Below are positions 16,779 to 26,367 of a stretch of 64,000 bases of DNA, in pieces. The notes below the pieces were generated by a model. That model was not told the DNA's origin. It searched no databases and was given only the letters and a program-made list of their open reading frames with translations. The DNA comes from Paracidobacterium acidisoli (lineage in GTDB: Bacteria; Acidobacteriota; Terriglobia; Terriglobales; Acidobacteriaceae). Location: NCBI RefSeq assembly GCF_003428625.2, contig NZ_QVQT02000002.1, positions 779,026 to 843,025 on the forward strand, read 5' to 3'. The first letter of the stretch is position 1. Each line of letters starts with the position of its first letter. The position numbers and the translations under genes were made by a program.

Positions 16779-18917
16779 CTATCGCGCGGCTGCGAGGCCG
16801 CTCTCGATCGCGTCCGCGATGGCGCCGGGCGTGAGGCCGAACTCGGCGACCAGCTCATCGTAGGTCGCGGAGTGAATGAACTGCGGACGGCCGTTCGCGT
16901 TCAGCGTGTTGATGGTAAGCACGTTCTTCAGACTCTTCAGGCCGGCCCGGTCGCGGTTGCGATAGAGCACCTTCAGGAAATTCTGCCAGAGATAGCCGTT
17001 GTTCTGCTCGGCGAAGACGAGGAGCTGGCCGGAGGCGTAGAGCTCAAGGAGCAGCTCTTCATCGACGGAGGGCATGTCGACGACGCCGACGCTGAAGCCG
17101 CGCTGCGCGCAGGCCTCGGCGGCGCTGATGGCCTCGTGCACGCCGCGGCCGCTGCTGATGATGACGGCCTTGTCTTCGGCGCTCTGGCGCAGGCGATAGC
17201 CCCTGCCGAAGGTGAAAGCGTAGTCGCCGCCGTAGAGCACGGCGGAGCCGGTGCGCATGACGCGGAGATAGATGAGGCCGCGATTGCCTTCCATGATCCA
17301 TTTCATGATGGAGAGCATCTGCTGCGGGCAGGAGACATCGATGATTTTGAGATGGCCGACGGCGTCGAAGGTGGTGATGTCGTCGTTGCCCATGTGGGTG
17401 GCGCCGTTGGTGCGCGTCTCGAAGTTGGCGGCGGTGGCGAGGAAGGTGAGGTCGAGGCCGTGACCTTCGCTGAGCCAGCCGTCTTCGGCCTCGATGGCCT
17501 CGAGGCGCTCCTGATGACCGACGGCGACGCGGCGCAGCACCTGCCAGTTGAAGAAGGGGCAGAAGGTGCTGACCCAGGTGTTGCTGCCGAGGGCGGCGAA
17601 GGCCTCGCCGATGAGCATCATGTTGGCTTCGGCCACGCCGGTGTTGAGGGCGCGGCGCTGATCGACGGAGGCGATGCCGGCCTCAAGCCCGCTGGTGGAG
17701 GCCAGATCGGAGTCGATGGAGACGACACGGCCGTCGCGCGCGAAGACCTTCATCGCGGAGGTGACGATGTCGGACGCGGCGTAAGACTTTTTGGGATCAA
17801 GCTTCGGCAGAGCGGCCTCGTCCCAGCGGATGTGCTTGTCGCGGACGGGCACGCGGCGGGTGAGCGCGGGGCCGGGAACGGAGGCAATGGAGGCGCTGTC
17901 GATCTTCAGGTGCATGTCATGGGCGGCGTCGAGGAGAAGCCGGCGGACGGCGGCACCTTCGGAGGAGGCTTCGAGCTGGTCGAGGAAGCGGAGGGCCTCG
18001 TCGACGCGCTGGCTGCGGCGCTCCTTCTGCAGCTCGATCTCCTGGGCGCCAAGGCTGCTGCTGACCGTGACCTTGTGCTTGTTCATGAAGTCGGAGAAGG
18101 CGCCGTAGCCCTTGGTGCTGTTGCAGATGATGGCGGTGGGCCTGCCGTTGCGGGCGCCGAAGCGGAAGCGGTCGAGGGCGGCGAGGACGCCGTCGTGCTG
18201 CGTGGAGTCGACGTTGTATGCCTCCCACCCATAGGAGTGGAAGACGGCCTCGAGCTCGGGCATGGGGAAGATCATGCGGTTGGCGATGTCGAGCTGGCCG
18301 TTGTTGCGGTCGACGAGGACGCAGAAGTTATCGAGGTGGTGCTGGCCGGCGTACATGATGGTCTCCCAGCAGGAGCCCTCCTGCAGCTCGCCGTCACCGA
18401 CCATGCAGTAGGAATCGAAGGACGGGTTGAGGCGGCCGGCGATGGCAAAGCCCTGCGCGACGCCGATTCCCTGCCCCATGGGGCCGGTGGCGATCTGAAC
18501 GCCGGGGAGAACTGGGCCGGGATGGCCGTTGAGGATGCTCTCGCTGGAGCGGGAGTGGTGGAGGATCTTCTCGTCGAAGTAGCCGAGGTCGGCGTAGATG
18601 GAGGCCAGAGCGGCGACGGCATGGCCCTTGCTGAGGGTGAACATGTCCTGGCCGCGGCGGGTGGGGTCCTCGATATCGAGGCGGAGATAACCGCCGTAGA
18701 AGAGAGCGACGAGCGGAATGGTGGCGGAAAAGGCGCCGCCGGAGTGGAGTCCGTTATCGATGGCGTCACGGCTCTGATCGAGGGTGAGGAGCCGGATGTC
18801 GGAGTCCTTGATGGCAAGCAGGCGGAGAATGCCCTGGCGAAGCAGGTAGTCACGGTGAAGAAAGAGATCCCGGTCCAGGGAGCGATGGGAAGCAATGCTG
18901 GTGCCTGCGTTTTTCAT
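16779..18917 (-). CDS. Transketolase-like thiamine-diphosphate enzyme
   Basis: The start is ATG 18917 (MKNAGTSIASH), preceded by CAAGGACATAAGA. The 712-residue protein joins a ThDP-binding N-terminal half and a pyrimidine-binding C-terminal half, as in transketolase. It shows TLSKGHAVAALASIYADLG, GHPGPVLPGVQIATGPMGQG, the ThDP motif GDGELQEGS...DRNN (starting near 175), and in the C-terminal half NTGVAEANMM with the catalytic Glu. Transketolases move two-carbon units between sugar phosphates. No sugar kinase is encoded nearby, so the donor may be an unusual ketose or ketose acid rather than a pentose phosphate. The C-terminal GYLWQNFLKVL region departs from housekeeping enzymes. Operator site 2 is 68 bp upstream. 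The fold is secure, the substrate open. Confidence 0.85.
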   Translation of the reverse strand: MKNAGTSIASHRSLDRDLFLHRDYLLRQGILRLLAIKDSDIRLLTLDQSRDAIDNGLHSGGAFSATIPLVALFYGGYLRLDIEDPTRRGQDMFTLSKGHAVAALASIYADLGYFDEKILHHSRSSESILNGHPGPVLPGVQIATGPMGQGIGVAQGFAIAGRLNPSFDSYCMVGDGELQEGSCWETIMYAGQHHLDNFCVLVDRNNGQLDIANRMIFPMPELEAVFHSYGWEAYNVDSTQHDGVLAALDRFRFGARNGRPTAIICNSTKGYGAFSDFMNKHKVTVSSSLGAQEIELQKERRSQRVDEALRFLDQLEASSEGAAVRRLLLDAAHDMHLKIDSASIASVPGPALTRRVPVRDKHIRWDEAALPKLDPKKSYAASDIVTSAMKVFARDGRVVSIDSDLASTSGLEAGIASVDQRRALNTGVAEANMMLIGEAFAALGSNTWVSTFCPFFNWQVLRRVAVGHQERLEAIEAEDGWLSEGHGLDLTFLATAANFETRTNGATHMGNDDITTFDAVGHLKIIDVSCPQQMLSIMKWIMEGNRGLIYLRVMRTGSAVLYGGDYAFTFGRGYRLRQSAEDKAVIISSGRGVHEAISAAEACAQRGFSVGVVDMPSVDEELLLELYASGQLLVFAEQNNGYLWQNFLKVLYRNRDRAGLKSLKNVLTINTLNANGRPQFIHSATYDELVAEFGLTPGAIADAIESGLAAAR

Positions 18918-19288
18918 TCTTATGTCCTTGTTCGTCTGCGTGCCGGCGGCGAAATTGATTTCGCCATTGCGATATCGGATTATGATGCGTATTATGCAAT
19001 CGTTATTGCATAAATGAACCCAAGTATAAGCAGCCGAAAGTGGCACAGTCAAGGAAACCGGGGACGGGTTTCGGCGGCGGTTTTCGCACGGGAGCGGAAG
19101 TTCGCATGATCCTGCAGTTTAACGGATAAGCCGGTATTCAGCGGGACGCGGAAGCATGAAGATCTGAGCCGGAACGGGTGAGTGGAAGGCCGGATCGTGA
19201 TAGTGATAAAAGAACAACAAATTGTTGAAAGTTCAAATGGGAACGACTCTCGGGGCTAAAAACCCGCATGGGAAAGGCAGGTTGTCTG
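18918..19288. other. Divergent intergenic region, transketolase / epimerase
   Basis: Contains operator site 2 (listed separately) near the transketolase gene. From 19011 to about 19200 nothing is recognised. CAACAAATTGTTG (19215-19227) is a 13-bp odd palindrome 62 bp before the epimerase start and may be a second, different operator. Confidence 0.5.
18985..19010. promoter_or_regulatory. Predicted IclR-type operator, site 2 (transketolase)
   Basis: ATGCGTATTATGCAAT (18985-19000), spacer CGTT, then ATTGCA (19005-19010). The palindrome core is identical to site 1 over 15 bp and spacing to the third half-site is the same. Confidence 0.75.
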
Positions 19289-20242
19289 ATGATGCGCATT
19301 GCGGTGATTGGCGGGACGGGGCATATCGGCAGTTATCTGACTCCGCTGCTGTATGAGGCCGGGCACGATGTTGTGTGTGTGAGCAGAGGAACGAAGAAGC
19401 CGTACCAGGCGCATCCGGCGTGGGCGGCGGTGACGCATGTGCGGCTGGACCGGACGGCGGAGGAGAACGCGGGCAGCTTTGGCGAGCGGATCGCACGGAT
19501 CGAGGCCGAAGTGGTGGTGGACCTGACCTGCTATCAGCCGAAGAGCGCGGAGATGCTGGTGGAGGGTCTGCGGGGCCGGGTGCGGCATCTGCTGCACTGC
19601 GGCACGATCTGGGTGCATGGGCATGGCGTGAGGCGTCCCACGACGGAGGATGAGCCGCGGCAGCCCTTCGGCGACTACGGCGTGCACAAGGCGGCGATCG
19701 AAGCGTATCTGCTGCGCGAGGCGAAGGAGAACGGCCTGCCGGTGACGGTGCTGCACCCGGGGCATCTGGTGGGGCCGGGATGGGCTCCGATCAATCCGGC
19801 GGGAAACTTCAATACGAATGTCTTTGCGGCGCTGAAGCGCGGCGAGGAGATTCGGCTTCCTCACTTCGGACTGGAGACGGTGCATCACGTACACGCGAAG
19901 GACGTGGCCTGGGCATTTCTGCGGGCGATGGAGCGGCGCGAGGCGGCGCTGGGCGAGAGCTTTCATGTGGTGTCGGCGGCAGCGGTGACGCTGCGCGGCT
20001 ATGCGGAGAGCATGGCGGAGTGGTTCGGAAAGAGGGCGCGGATCGCGTTTTTGCCGTGGGAAGAGTGGAAGCAGGAGCAGACGGGCCGGGATGCCGCGGT
20101 AACCGAAGACCACATTCGCCACTCGCCGCAGTGCAGCATCGAAAAGGCGCGGAGGCTGCTGGGATATGAGCCGGGGTACAGCTCGCTCGAGGCGGTGCAG
20201 GAAGCGGTGAGCTGGCTGATCGAAAACGGGGCGATCGTGTAG
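19289..20242 (+). CDS. NAD(P)-dependent sugar epimerase/dehydratase (extended SDR)
   Basis: The start is ATG 19289 (MMRIAVIGGTG) after GGAAAGGCAGG; the open frame begins seven codons earlier. The 317-residue product has the Rossmann motif GGTGHIGS (about 8-15), a Ser/Thr-containing CGTIWVHG segment and the catalytic pair in YGVHKAAIE (Tyr-x-x-x-Lys, about 129-137), then VTVLHPGHLVGPG and the substrate domain. No signal peptide, so cytosolic. It belongs to the NAD-dependent epimerase/dehydratase family acting on sugars or nucleotide sugars. It is divergent from the transketolase gene and convergent with the aldehyde dehydrogenase gene. The exact reaction is not predictable. Confidence 0.85.
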   Translation: MMRIAVIGGTGHIGSYLTPLLYEAGHDVVCVSRGTKKPYQAHPAWAAVTHVRLDRTAEENAGSFGERIARIEAEVVVDLTCYQPKSAEMLVEGLRGRVRHLLHCGTIWVHGHGVRRPTTEDEPRQPFGDYGVHKAAIEAYLLREAKENGLPVTVLHPGHLVGPGWAPINPAGNFNTNVFAALKRGEEIRLPHFGLETVHHVHAKDVAWAFLRAMERREAALGESFHVVSAAAVTLRGYAESMAEWFGKRARIAFLPWEEWKQEQTGRDAAVTEDHIRHSPQCSIEKARRLLGYEPGYSSLEAVQEAVSWLIENGAIV

Positions 20243-20510
20243 CGCGACATAGGGAACAGCAGGCGGAGGAAACGAATGGATTCGCGGTCAGACTTCAGGC
20301 TGGGAGAGAAGAAATGCAGATCCCTCGACTCCGCTTCTCACCCCAGCGCACGAACACCACGCGCGCCGGGGACCCCGATGCGCTTCGCTCGGGATGACAA
20401 TTCAAATTTGTTCCCTGAATCAACAGATCAGCGGCTCGCCTATATGTCGATACGACCTGGTAAAGATTTTCTAACGATCATCCAGCGCTGATCTGTAAAG
20501 CAGTGCCGCA
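20243..20510. repeat. Repeat module C interrupted by module B
   Basis: The left part GATCCCTCGACTCCGC (20319-20334) and the right part CGCTTCGCTCGGGATGAC (20381-20398) form one C module, split by a B element (20335-20380) whose hairpin CCCCAGCGCACG...CGCGCGCCGGGG is 20341-20371. Nothing else is recognised in this stretch. Confidence 0.8.
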
Positions 20511-20553
20511 GAAAAGAAAATCCCCGGGGAGAGTGTTGCCTTTCCCCGGGGTT
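20511..20553 (-). terminator. Intrinsic terminator of the aldehyde dehydrogenase gene
   Basis: On the minus strand, ACCCCGGGGA, a 12-nt loop and TCCCCGGGGA are followed by TTTTCTTTTC. It begins 56 bp after the aldehyde dehydrogenase stop. Confidence 0.85.
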
Positions 20554-20608
20554 TAAGGAGGCGCTGCAAACGGATGCGCCGATGCCGGCCGGCGGCACCG
20601 GCGAAGAA

Positions 20609-22090
<1,482 letters not shown>

Positions 22091-22209
22091 TGCGAATTCT
22101 CCATTCCTGCCCGCCGGCCCGGTCCGTAATGTGCGCGTCTTTCAGCCTGGCCGGCGCCGATGACTGTCCGCGCTTCGTTGTGGCGGACGATTCCGCCTGA
22201 ATGAGTCCG

Positions 22210-23229
22210 TCAGTCGTTCCAGTGCACCATGGGATGGCCGGGAACGGGCGCGCGGAAGAACGGAATCCGGCTGCCCTTAAGCGATCCAATATAGAGGGTC
22301 TGCAGATCGGCTCCGCCGAAGGTGACGCTGGCCATCCAGGGAGCGATTCCCTGCCCGGTGGCGAAGAGCACCTGCTCGTTCACCTCGTTTTTGAAGAAGG
22401 CCTTCTCGAGCGCTTCGACCTTCTGCGGATCTCCTTCATCGAGGAGGAGGCGCATATCGCCCTGCGGCGTGAGGACGAAGAGCTTGTCGGAGTAAACCAT
22501 GGTGCCCCAGAGATTGCCGAAGCTGTCGAAGGCGATGCCGTCGGGCCAGGCGCCCTTGCCGAGGCTGGAGGGTCCGAAGACCTCGCGCTCGCCGAGGGTT
22601 CCGTCCTCATGAACGCGGAGACGGCTGATGCAGCCGCCGGTGGTTTCGGCGACGTATATGTACTCCTCGCGGGCGTCCATGCGGATCTCGTTGGTGAAGT
22701 GGAAGCCGGAGGCGACGATGCGGAACTTGCCGTCGATGTAGCGCGCGATATAGCCGTCGGGCAGATCGGGGCGCAGGGCGTGCATCCAGTTCTTGATTTT
22801 GGTGGAGATGGTGATCCAGATGCGGTCCTTCGAGTCGCGGAGGACGAAGTTGACCTTGCCGATGGGCTCGCCGTCGATGCTGTCGGCGAGGACGCGGGAG
22901 TCACCGGTGCGGGTCATGACCTCGAGGCGGTCGGTGCCGAAGTTGGAGATGAGGATGTCGCCGTTGCGGGCGAAGGCCAGACCGTTGGGAAGCGTGCCCT
23001 CAAGGTAACGCGAGGCCTCGCTCCTTACCCCTTCGAAGTGGCCGGAGATTTTCTGCGTGATGATCTGCTGCTGCCCGTCGGGGGTGAGATGGACGACACC
23101 GCCGCGCGCGTCGGCGGACCACAAAGAGCCGTCGCGCTCCGCAAGGATGCATTCGGGGCGCTGCAGACCGCTGCCCACATATTGAAGAGAGGATTTATCA
23201 ATGCCGAAGTCGAGAACCGGATTTGTCAT
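22210..23229 (-). CDS. SMP-30/gluconolactonase-family lactonase
   Basis: The start is ATG 23229 (MTNPVLDFG) with AGGGGAAGA directly before it; an ATG 18 codons upstream is less likely. The 339-residue protein is a six-bladed propeller of the SMP-30 type. It has RPECIL, whose Glu is the first metal ligand, NGLAFARNGD, the Asn-bearing FTNEIRMD and the Asp-bearing AWPDGIAFDSFGNLW. These enzymes open sugar lactones such as gluconolactone. No signal peptide is seen. In a PQQ-linked oxidation pathway a lactonase handles the aldonolactone, which fits the neighbouring genes. Operator site 3 is 61 bp upstream. It is cotranscribed at most with the aldehyde dehydrogenase gene downstream. The particular lactone is unknown. 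Confidence 0.9.
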   Translation of the reverse strand: MTNPVLDFGIDKSSLQYVGSGLQRPECILAERDGSLWSADARGGVVHLTPDGQQQIITQKISGHFEGVRSEASRYLEGTLPNGLAFARNGDILISNFGTDRLEVMTRTGDSRVLADSIDGEPIGKVNFVLRDSKDRIWITISTKIKNWMHALRPDLPDGYIARYIDGKFRIVASGFHFTNEIRMDAREEYIYVAETTGGCISRLRVHEDGTLGEREVFGPSSLGKGAWPDGIAFDSFGNLWGTMVYSDKLFVLTPQGDMRLLLDEGDPQKVEALEKAFFKNEVNEQVLFATGQGIAPWMASVTFGGADLQTLYIGSLKGSRIPFFRAPVPGHPMVHWND

Positions 23230-23289
23230 TCTTCCCCTGAATCGCGGCGAGAGAAACCAGTCATGCGCCGGAATTCGTCTCACGCGAGT

Positions 23290-23316
23290 ATTGCGTATGA
23301 TGCAATTCGCATTGCA
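23290..23316. promoter_or_regulatory. Predicted IclR-type operator, site 3 (lactonase)
   Basis: ATTGCGTATGATGCAAT (23290-23306), spacer TCGC, then ATTGCA (23311-23316). Same three-half-site layout as sites 1 and 2. Confidence 0.75.
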
Positions 23317-23425
23317 ATGCTATCACGGGGAAATGAGGACTCGCGAGAGAAGATCGGGAAATTGCCGAAAAATCACATGGCCGGCGCAGGGCCGGCCATA
23401 GAAGATGCAGAGATACCGGAGACCG

Positions 23426-24217
23426 CTACGGCTTGGTTTCGGCACCGCTGAGGTACTGACCGATGCGGTCGGCGACCTGGCAGACTTTGGCGGCGTAATC
23501 GGGGTAAAGCTCTCTTCCGAAGCGCAGCGCGGGAGCTGAGATGCCGATGGAGCCGACGATGAGCTCGTTGCCGAGGCGAATGGGAGCAGCGACGCAGCGC
23601 ATCTCGGAGCCGTACTCGGACTCGTCGGTGGCGAAGCCGCGCTGCTTGATCTGATCGCACTCTTTGGCAAGGGCCTTGATGCTGGTGATGGTGTTCTTGG
23701 TGTACTTCTGCAGCGGGCCGGCGCCGAACTGGGCGCGCAGCTCGCGCTCGTCGGCATCGGCGAGCAGAGCCTTGCCGTGAGCGGTGCAGTAGAGGGGCAC
23801 GAGCTCACCGGTCTGGCCGGCGACGGCGATGACGTGGGTGGCGTGTGCGGAATCGATGAAGAGAGCGTTCTTGCCTTCGCGGATGGCGAGGTGAGCGGTC
23901 TCATTGATCTGGGTGGCGAGGAGCTTGAGCTCGGGGTGCGCCACCTTCACGAGCATGTTGCTCCAGTCGTACTGGTGGGAAAGTGTCCACATGGACGAGC
24001 CGAGCACATAGTCTTTTCGACCAGGCGGACAGGCGAGGAAACCGCGCCGGCGCAGGGTGTGCGCGAGGCGGAAGGCGCTGCTCCGGTCGATATCCAGCAG
24101 ATCCGCGATCTCGCCGAGCGATACAGGCTGCGGCGAGAGCGCGACGGATCTGAGGATCGTCAAACCACGATCAAGACTTTGAATGAACGGAACTTGTGGA
24201 CTCTTCCTGGGCGGCAT
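23426..24217 (-). CDS. IclR-family transcriptional regulator of the sugar oxidation region
   Basis: A 263-residue IclR protein. The N-terminal winged helix-turn-helix spans about 13-70 (SLDRGLTILRSVALS, SLGEIADLLDIDRSSAFRLAHTL); the effector domain follows (about 80-255) with LAIREGKNALFIDSAHATH, LYCTAHGKALLAD, RGFATDESEYGSEMRCVAAPI and GSIGISAPALRF. IclR proteins bind small organic acids and commonly control catabolic genes next to them. The gene begins 13 bp after the stop of the isomerase gene and is probably cotranscribed with it from the promoter at operator site 4, which would make it autoregulated. It is the best candidate for binding the eight repeated operators. The family is certain, the regulon inferred. 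Confidence 0.9.
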   Translation of the reverse strand: MPPRKSPQVPFIQSLDRGLTILRSVALSPQPVSLGEIADLLDIDRSSAFRLAHTLRRRGFLACPPGRKDYVLGSSMWTLSHQYDWSNMLVKVAHPELKLLATQINETAHLAIREGKNALFIDSAHATHVIAVAGQTGELVPLYCTAHGKALLADADERELRAQFGAGPLQKYTKNTITSIKALAKECDQIKQRGFATDESEYGSEMRCVAAPIRLGNELIVGSIGISAPALRFGRELYPDYAAKVCQVADRIGQYLSGAETKP

Positions 24218-24230
24218 ACACAGCTTTAAA

Positions 24231-25145
24231 TTATGTTCTGAATTTTACCCCAATTTTCTTCAGATACGTCTTACTCTGCTCAACAAGCTCAATTGGCGGG
24301 GTCGGCGACAGGTTTCTCGGGTCGTTATCGAGCTCCGTCATCACCATACCACTAAGCTTTCTGCCCTTCAGCAAATCAAGGATCGCCGGGACATCGACCT
24401 GCCCCTGGCCGAGCGGGCAGTAGCCGAGAAGATGGTCATCCTTGCCGTTGTAGTCCTTGAGATGCATGTGCTGGACGAGCGGCAGATAATCTTTCACCAC
24501 CTGCACGGCGTTGACACCGCCCTTGGTGAGCTGGCCTACGTCGGGTCCGAACTTGAGGACGTGGGTATCGACGGCATCGAGGGTGGCGTAGGTTTCGTCG
24601 CGCGTCATGACGCAGGTGCCGGTGTGCTGATGCAGAACCGGGGTCAGGCCCTGATCCTGCACGACTTTGGCCGCCTCATTGAGGGTGCTGACGATGTTGG
24701 CCTTGTGATCCGCATAGACATAGGTATCGCGGTGCACCTGATTGGGTCCGAGAACGAAGATGCGACCGTTGTACTTCTTAATGAGCTTGCACCAGGCGAC
24801 GGCTTTGGCCATCTCGTCCCTGCGCTTTTCAGGGTCGGTGAGGTTGAGGGTGCAGTAGCCGGAGATGAGCGGGATTTTGTTCTGTTCGAGAACGCGTCCG
24901 ATGCCGCCTTTGGCCTCCTCGGCGGCGAGCACCTCGCCGAAGGTCTCAAAGCCATAGAAGCCGAGCTTTGCGACATCCTGAATCGCCTGCTCGACCTGCG
25001 AGTTGAGCCAGGTGATGCCGGTGTGACCGATGTGAATGTTGCGGTGAGTGGCGGCAAAGAGGGTTTCTGGAAGCGTAGCCGCGGCGACGGCGCTGGCCGC
25101 CAGCCGAGTGGTAAAGGTGCGGCGGGTCATTTTGCTGTTCAACAA
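24231..25145 (-). CDS. Tat-exported xylose-isomerase-like TIM-barrel protein, IolE-like
   Basis: I place the start at TTG 25145, because AGGAGG sits 5-8 nt before a TTG-TTG pair; ATG 25130 (MTRRTF) would leave 20 nt, and ATG 25166 has no ribosome site. The 304-residue product starts with a twin-arginine signal (TRRTFTTRLAASAVAAATL). The barrel has YGFETFG, LHQHTGTCV, KFGPDVGQL, VQHMHLKDYNG and VMTELDND; these supply the Glu, Asp, His and Glu metal ligands of the AP-endonuclease-2/xylose-isomerase-like family. The LHQHTGT...GQL...HMHLKD spacing resembles inosose dehydratase (IolE). It may isomerise, epimerise or dehydrate an unphosphorylated ketose or inosose in the periplasm. It heads an operon with iclR and carries operator site 4. 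Confidence 0.83.
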   Translation of the reverse strand: MLNSKMTRRTFTTRLAASAVAAATLPETLFAATHRNIHIGHTGITWLNSQVEQAIQDVAKLGFYGFETFGEVLAAEEAKGGIGRVLEQNKIPLISGYCTLNLTDPEKRRDEMAKAVAWCKLIKKYNGRIFVLGPNQVHRDTYVYADHKANIVSTLNEAAKVVQDQGLTPVLHQHTGTCVMTRDETYATLDAVDTHVLKFGPDVGQLTKGGVNAVQVVKDYLPLVQHMHLKDYNGKDDHLLGYCPLGQGQVDVPAILDLLKGRKLSGMVMTELDNDPRNLSPTPPIELVEQSKTYLKKIGVKFRT

Positions 25146-25262
25146 CTGTTCCTCCTGATATCGCATCCGGTCAGCCGGGGAAGGAGCGAAGCGACAGGGG
25201 ATGGAAACAGGGTCCCGCGATGGCGCTGCTCTCTTCCATTTAATTCGTTTTACGCATACAGC

Positions 25263-25289
25263 ATTGCGTTTTATGCAACAACTCTGCAT
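25263..25289. promoter_or_regulatory. Predicted IclR-type operator, site 4 (isomerase-iclR)
   Basis: ATTGCGTTTTATGCAAC (25263-25279), spacer AACT, then CTGCAT (25284-25289). It lies in the 369-bp divergent region between the isomerase and the first SDR gene and could serve both. The remainder of that region holds site 5 and nothing else recognisable. Confidence 0.7.
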
Positions 25290-25398
25290 CCTTACTTATA
25301 CGGTTGTCAAGCACCGGAAGGGTGGGTTGTTTCCGGCGGGAAGGGGTTTCCGAAACGGGCTTGACGACGTTTGTAGCGGAAGATAAGATTCACGGTGT

Positions 25399-25435
25399 TT
25401 GCACGATACGCAATTAAAATATCAATTATTGCAAT
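25399..25435. promoter_or_regulatory. Predicted IclR-type operator, site 5 (SDR 1), variant layout
   Basis: TTGCACGATACGCAAT (25399-25414) is the palindrome; ATTGCAAT (25428-25435) follows after 13 bp instead of 4. It lies 80 bp before the SDR start. The altered spacing makes this the weakest member of the set. Confidence 0.5.
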
Positions 25436-25514
25436 CAATTCAGACGAGGAGCGGAGGGGTGGAAACGATACCCTCCGCAGCTGACGAGCGTTCGGAATGA
25501 AGGGAGTCCGTTCG

Positions 25515-26291
25515 ATGGATTATTCGAGTTTTGGGCTGAAAGACAGGATCGCGGTGGTGACCGGCGCCTCGCAGGGCATTGGACGCGCAATCGCACTGGG
25601 TCTTGCCCAGGCAGGCGCACACGTAGTTCTGGCCAAGTATCCCCACGGGGAGATGGAAGATATCCAGAAAGTTAAGGCGGAGATAGAAGCTCTGGGCCGG
25701 AAGGCGCTGATTGTGCTGGCCGATGTGAACGACGTGGCCCAGGTGCAGGCGCTGATGGAAAAGACGAAGGCGGAGTTCGGCCGCGTTGACATTCTGGTAA
25801 ATAACGCAGGATGGACGGGGACCACCCTGGCTCTGGATGTAACCGAAGAAGAGTATGACAAGACGATGACGGCCACGCTGAAGAGCGTGTTCTTCGCCTC
25901 GCAGGCGGCGGCGCGGATCATGATTCCGCAGGGCCGCGGCCGGATCATCAATATCGGTTCGAACTTCGGAGAGATCGCCTTCAAAAAGCGCTCGGTATAC
26001 GCGGCGGCCAAGGCGGGCGTGCATCATCTGTCGCGCGCGCTGTCGCTGGAGTGGGCGCATGAGGGCGTTCTGGTCAATGTGGTGGCGCCGTGCATCACGG
26101 AGACAGAGTCACGCAAAAATATTCTTGAGCGTCCCGGCTATAAGGAGTGGGCGACGCAGGAGATGATTCCGCGGGGACGCTGGAACCAGCCGGAAGATCT
26201 TGTGGGAGCCGTACTTTTCCTGTCGAGCGACTTCGCCGATATGGTGGTGGGGCATGTGCTGATGGTCGACGGCGGCTGGACGATTCACTAG
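25515..26291 (+). CDS. Short-chain dehydrogenase/reductase 1
   Basis: The start is ATG 25515 with GAAGGGAGT at 7 nt spacing; an in-frame ATG at 25497 overlaps that ribosome site. The 258-residue classical SDR has TGASQGIGRA (NAD(P) binding, about 16-25), NNAGWTG, the catalytic Ser in IINIGSNFGE and Tyr-x-x-x-Lys in SVYAAAKAGV, and the C-terminal VDGGW. It should oxidise or reduce a sugar alcohol, sugar acid or keto sugar in the cytosol. It is followed by a second SDR gene 76 bp on and is transcribed away from the isomerase-iclR operon. Operator sites 4 and 5 lie upstream. The substrate cannot be read from the sequence. Confidence 0.9.
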   Translation: MDYSSFGLKDRIAVVTGASQGIGRAIALGLAQAGAHVVLAKYPHGEMEDIQKVKAEIEALGRKALIVLADVNDVAQVQALMEKTKAEFGRVDILVNNAGWTGTTLALDVTEEEYDKTMTATLKSVFFASQAAARIMIPQGRGRIINIGSNFGEIAFKKRSVYAAAKAGVHHLSRALSLEWAHEGVLVNVVAPCITETESRKNILERPGYKEWATQEMIPRGRWNQPEDLVGAVLFLSSDFADMVVGHVLMVDGGWTIH

Positions 26292-26367
26292 GCCGTGCGC
26301 CGGGCCCGCGCACGCAGAAAGACGCTGCAACGCTGCATAACACGGTTTCAACTGACAGGATGATGAC

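Noticed and set aside
23426-24217. Calling the IclR protein KdgR or a named regulator
   Set aside because: Family motifs are clear but nothing in the sequence identifies the effector, so no symbol was given.
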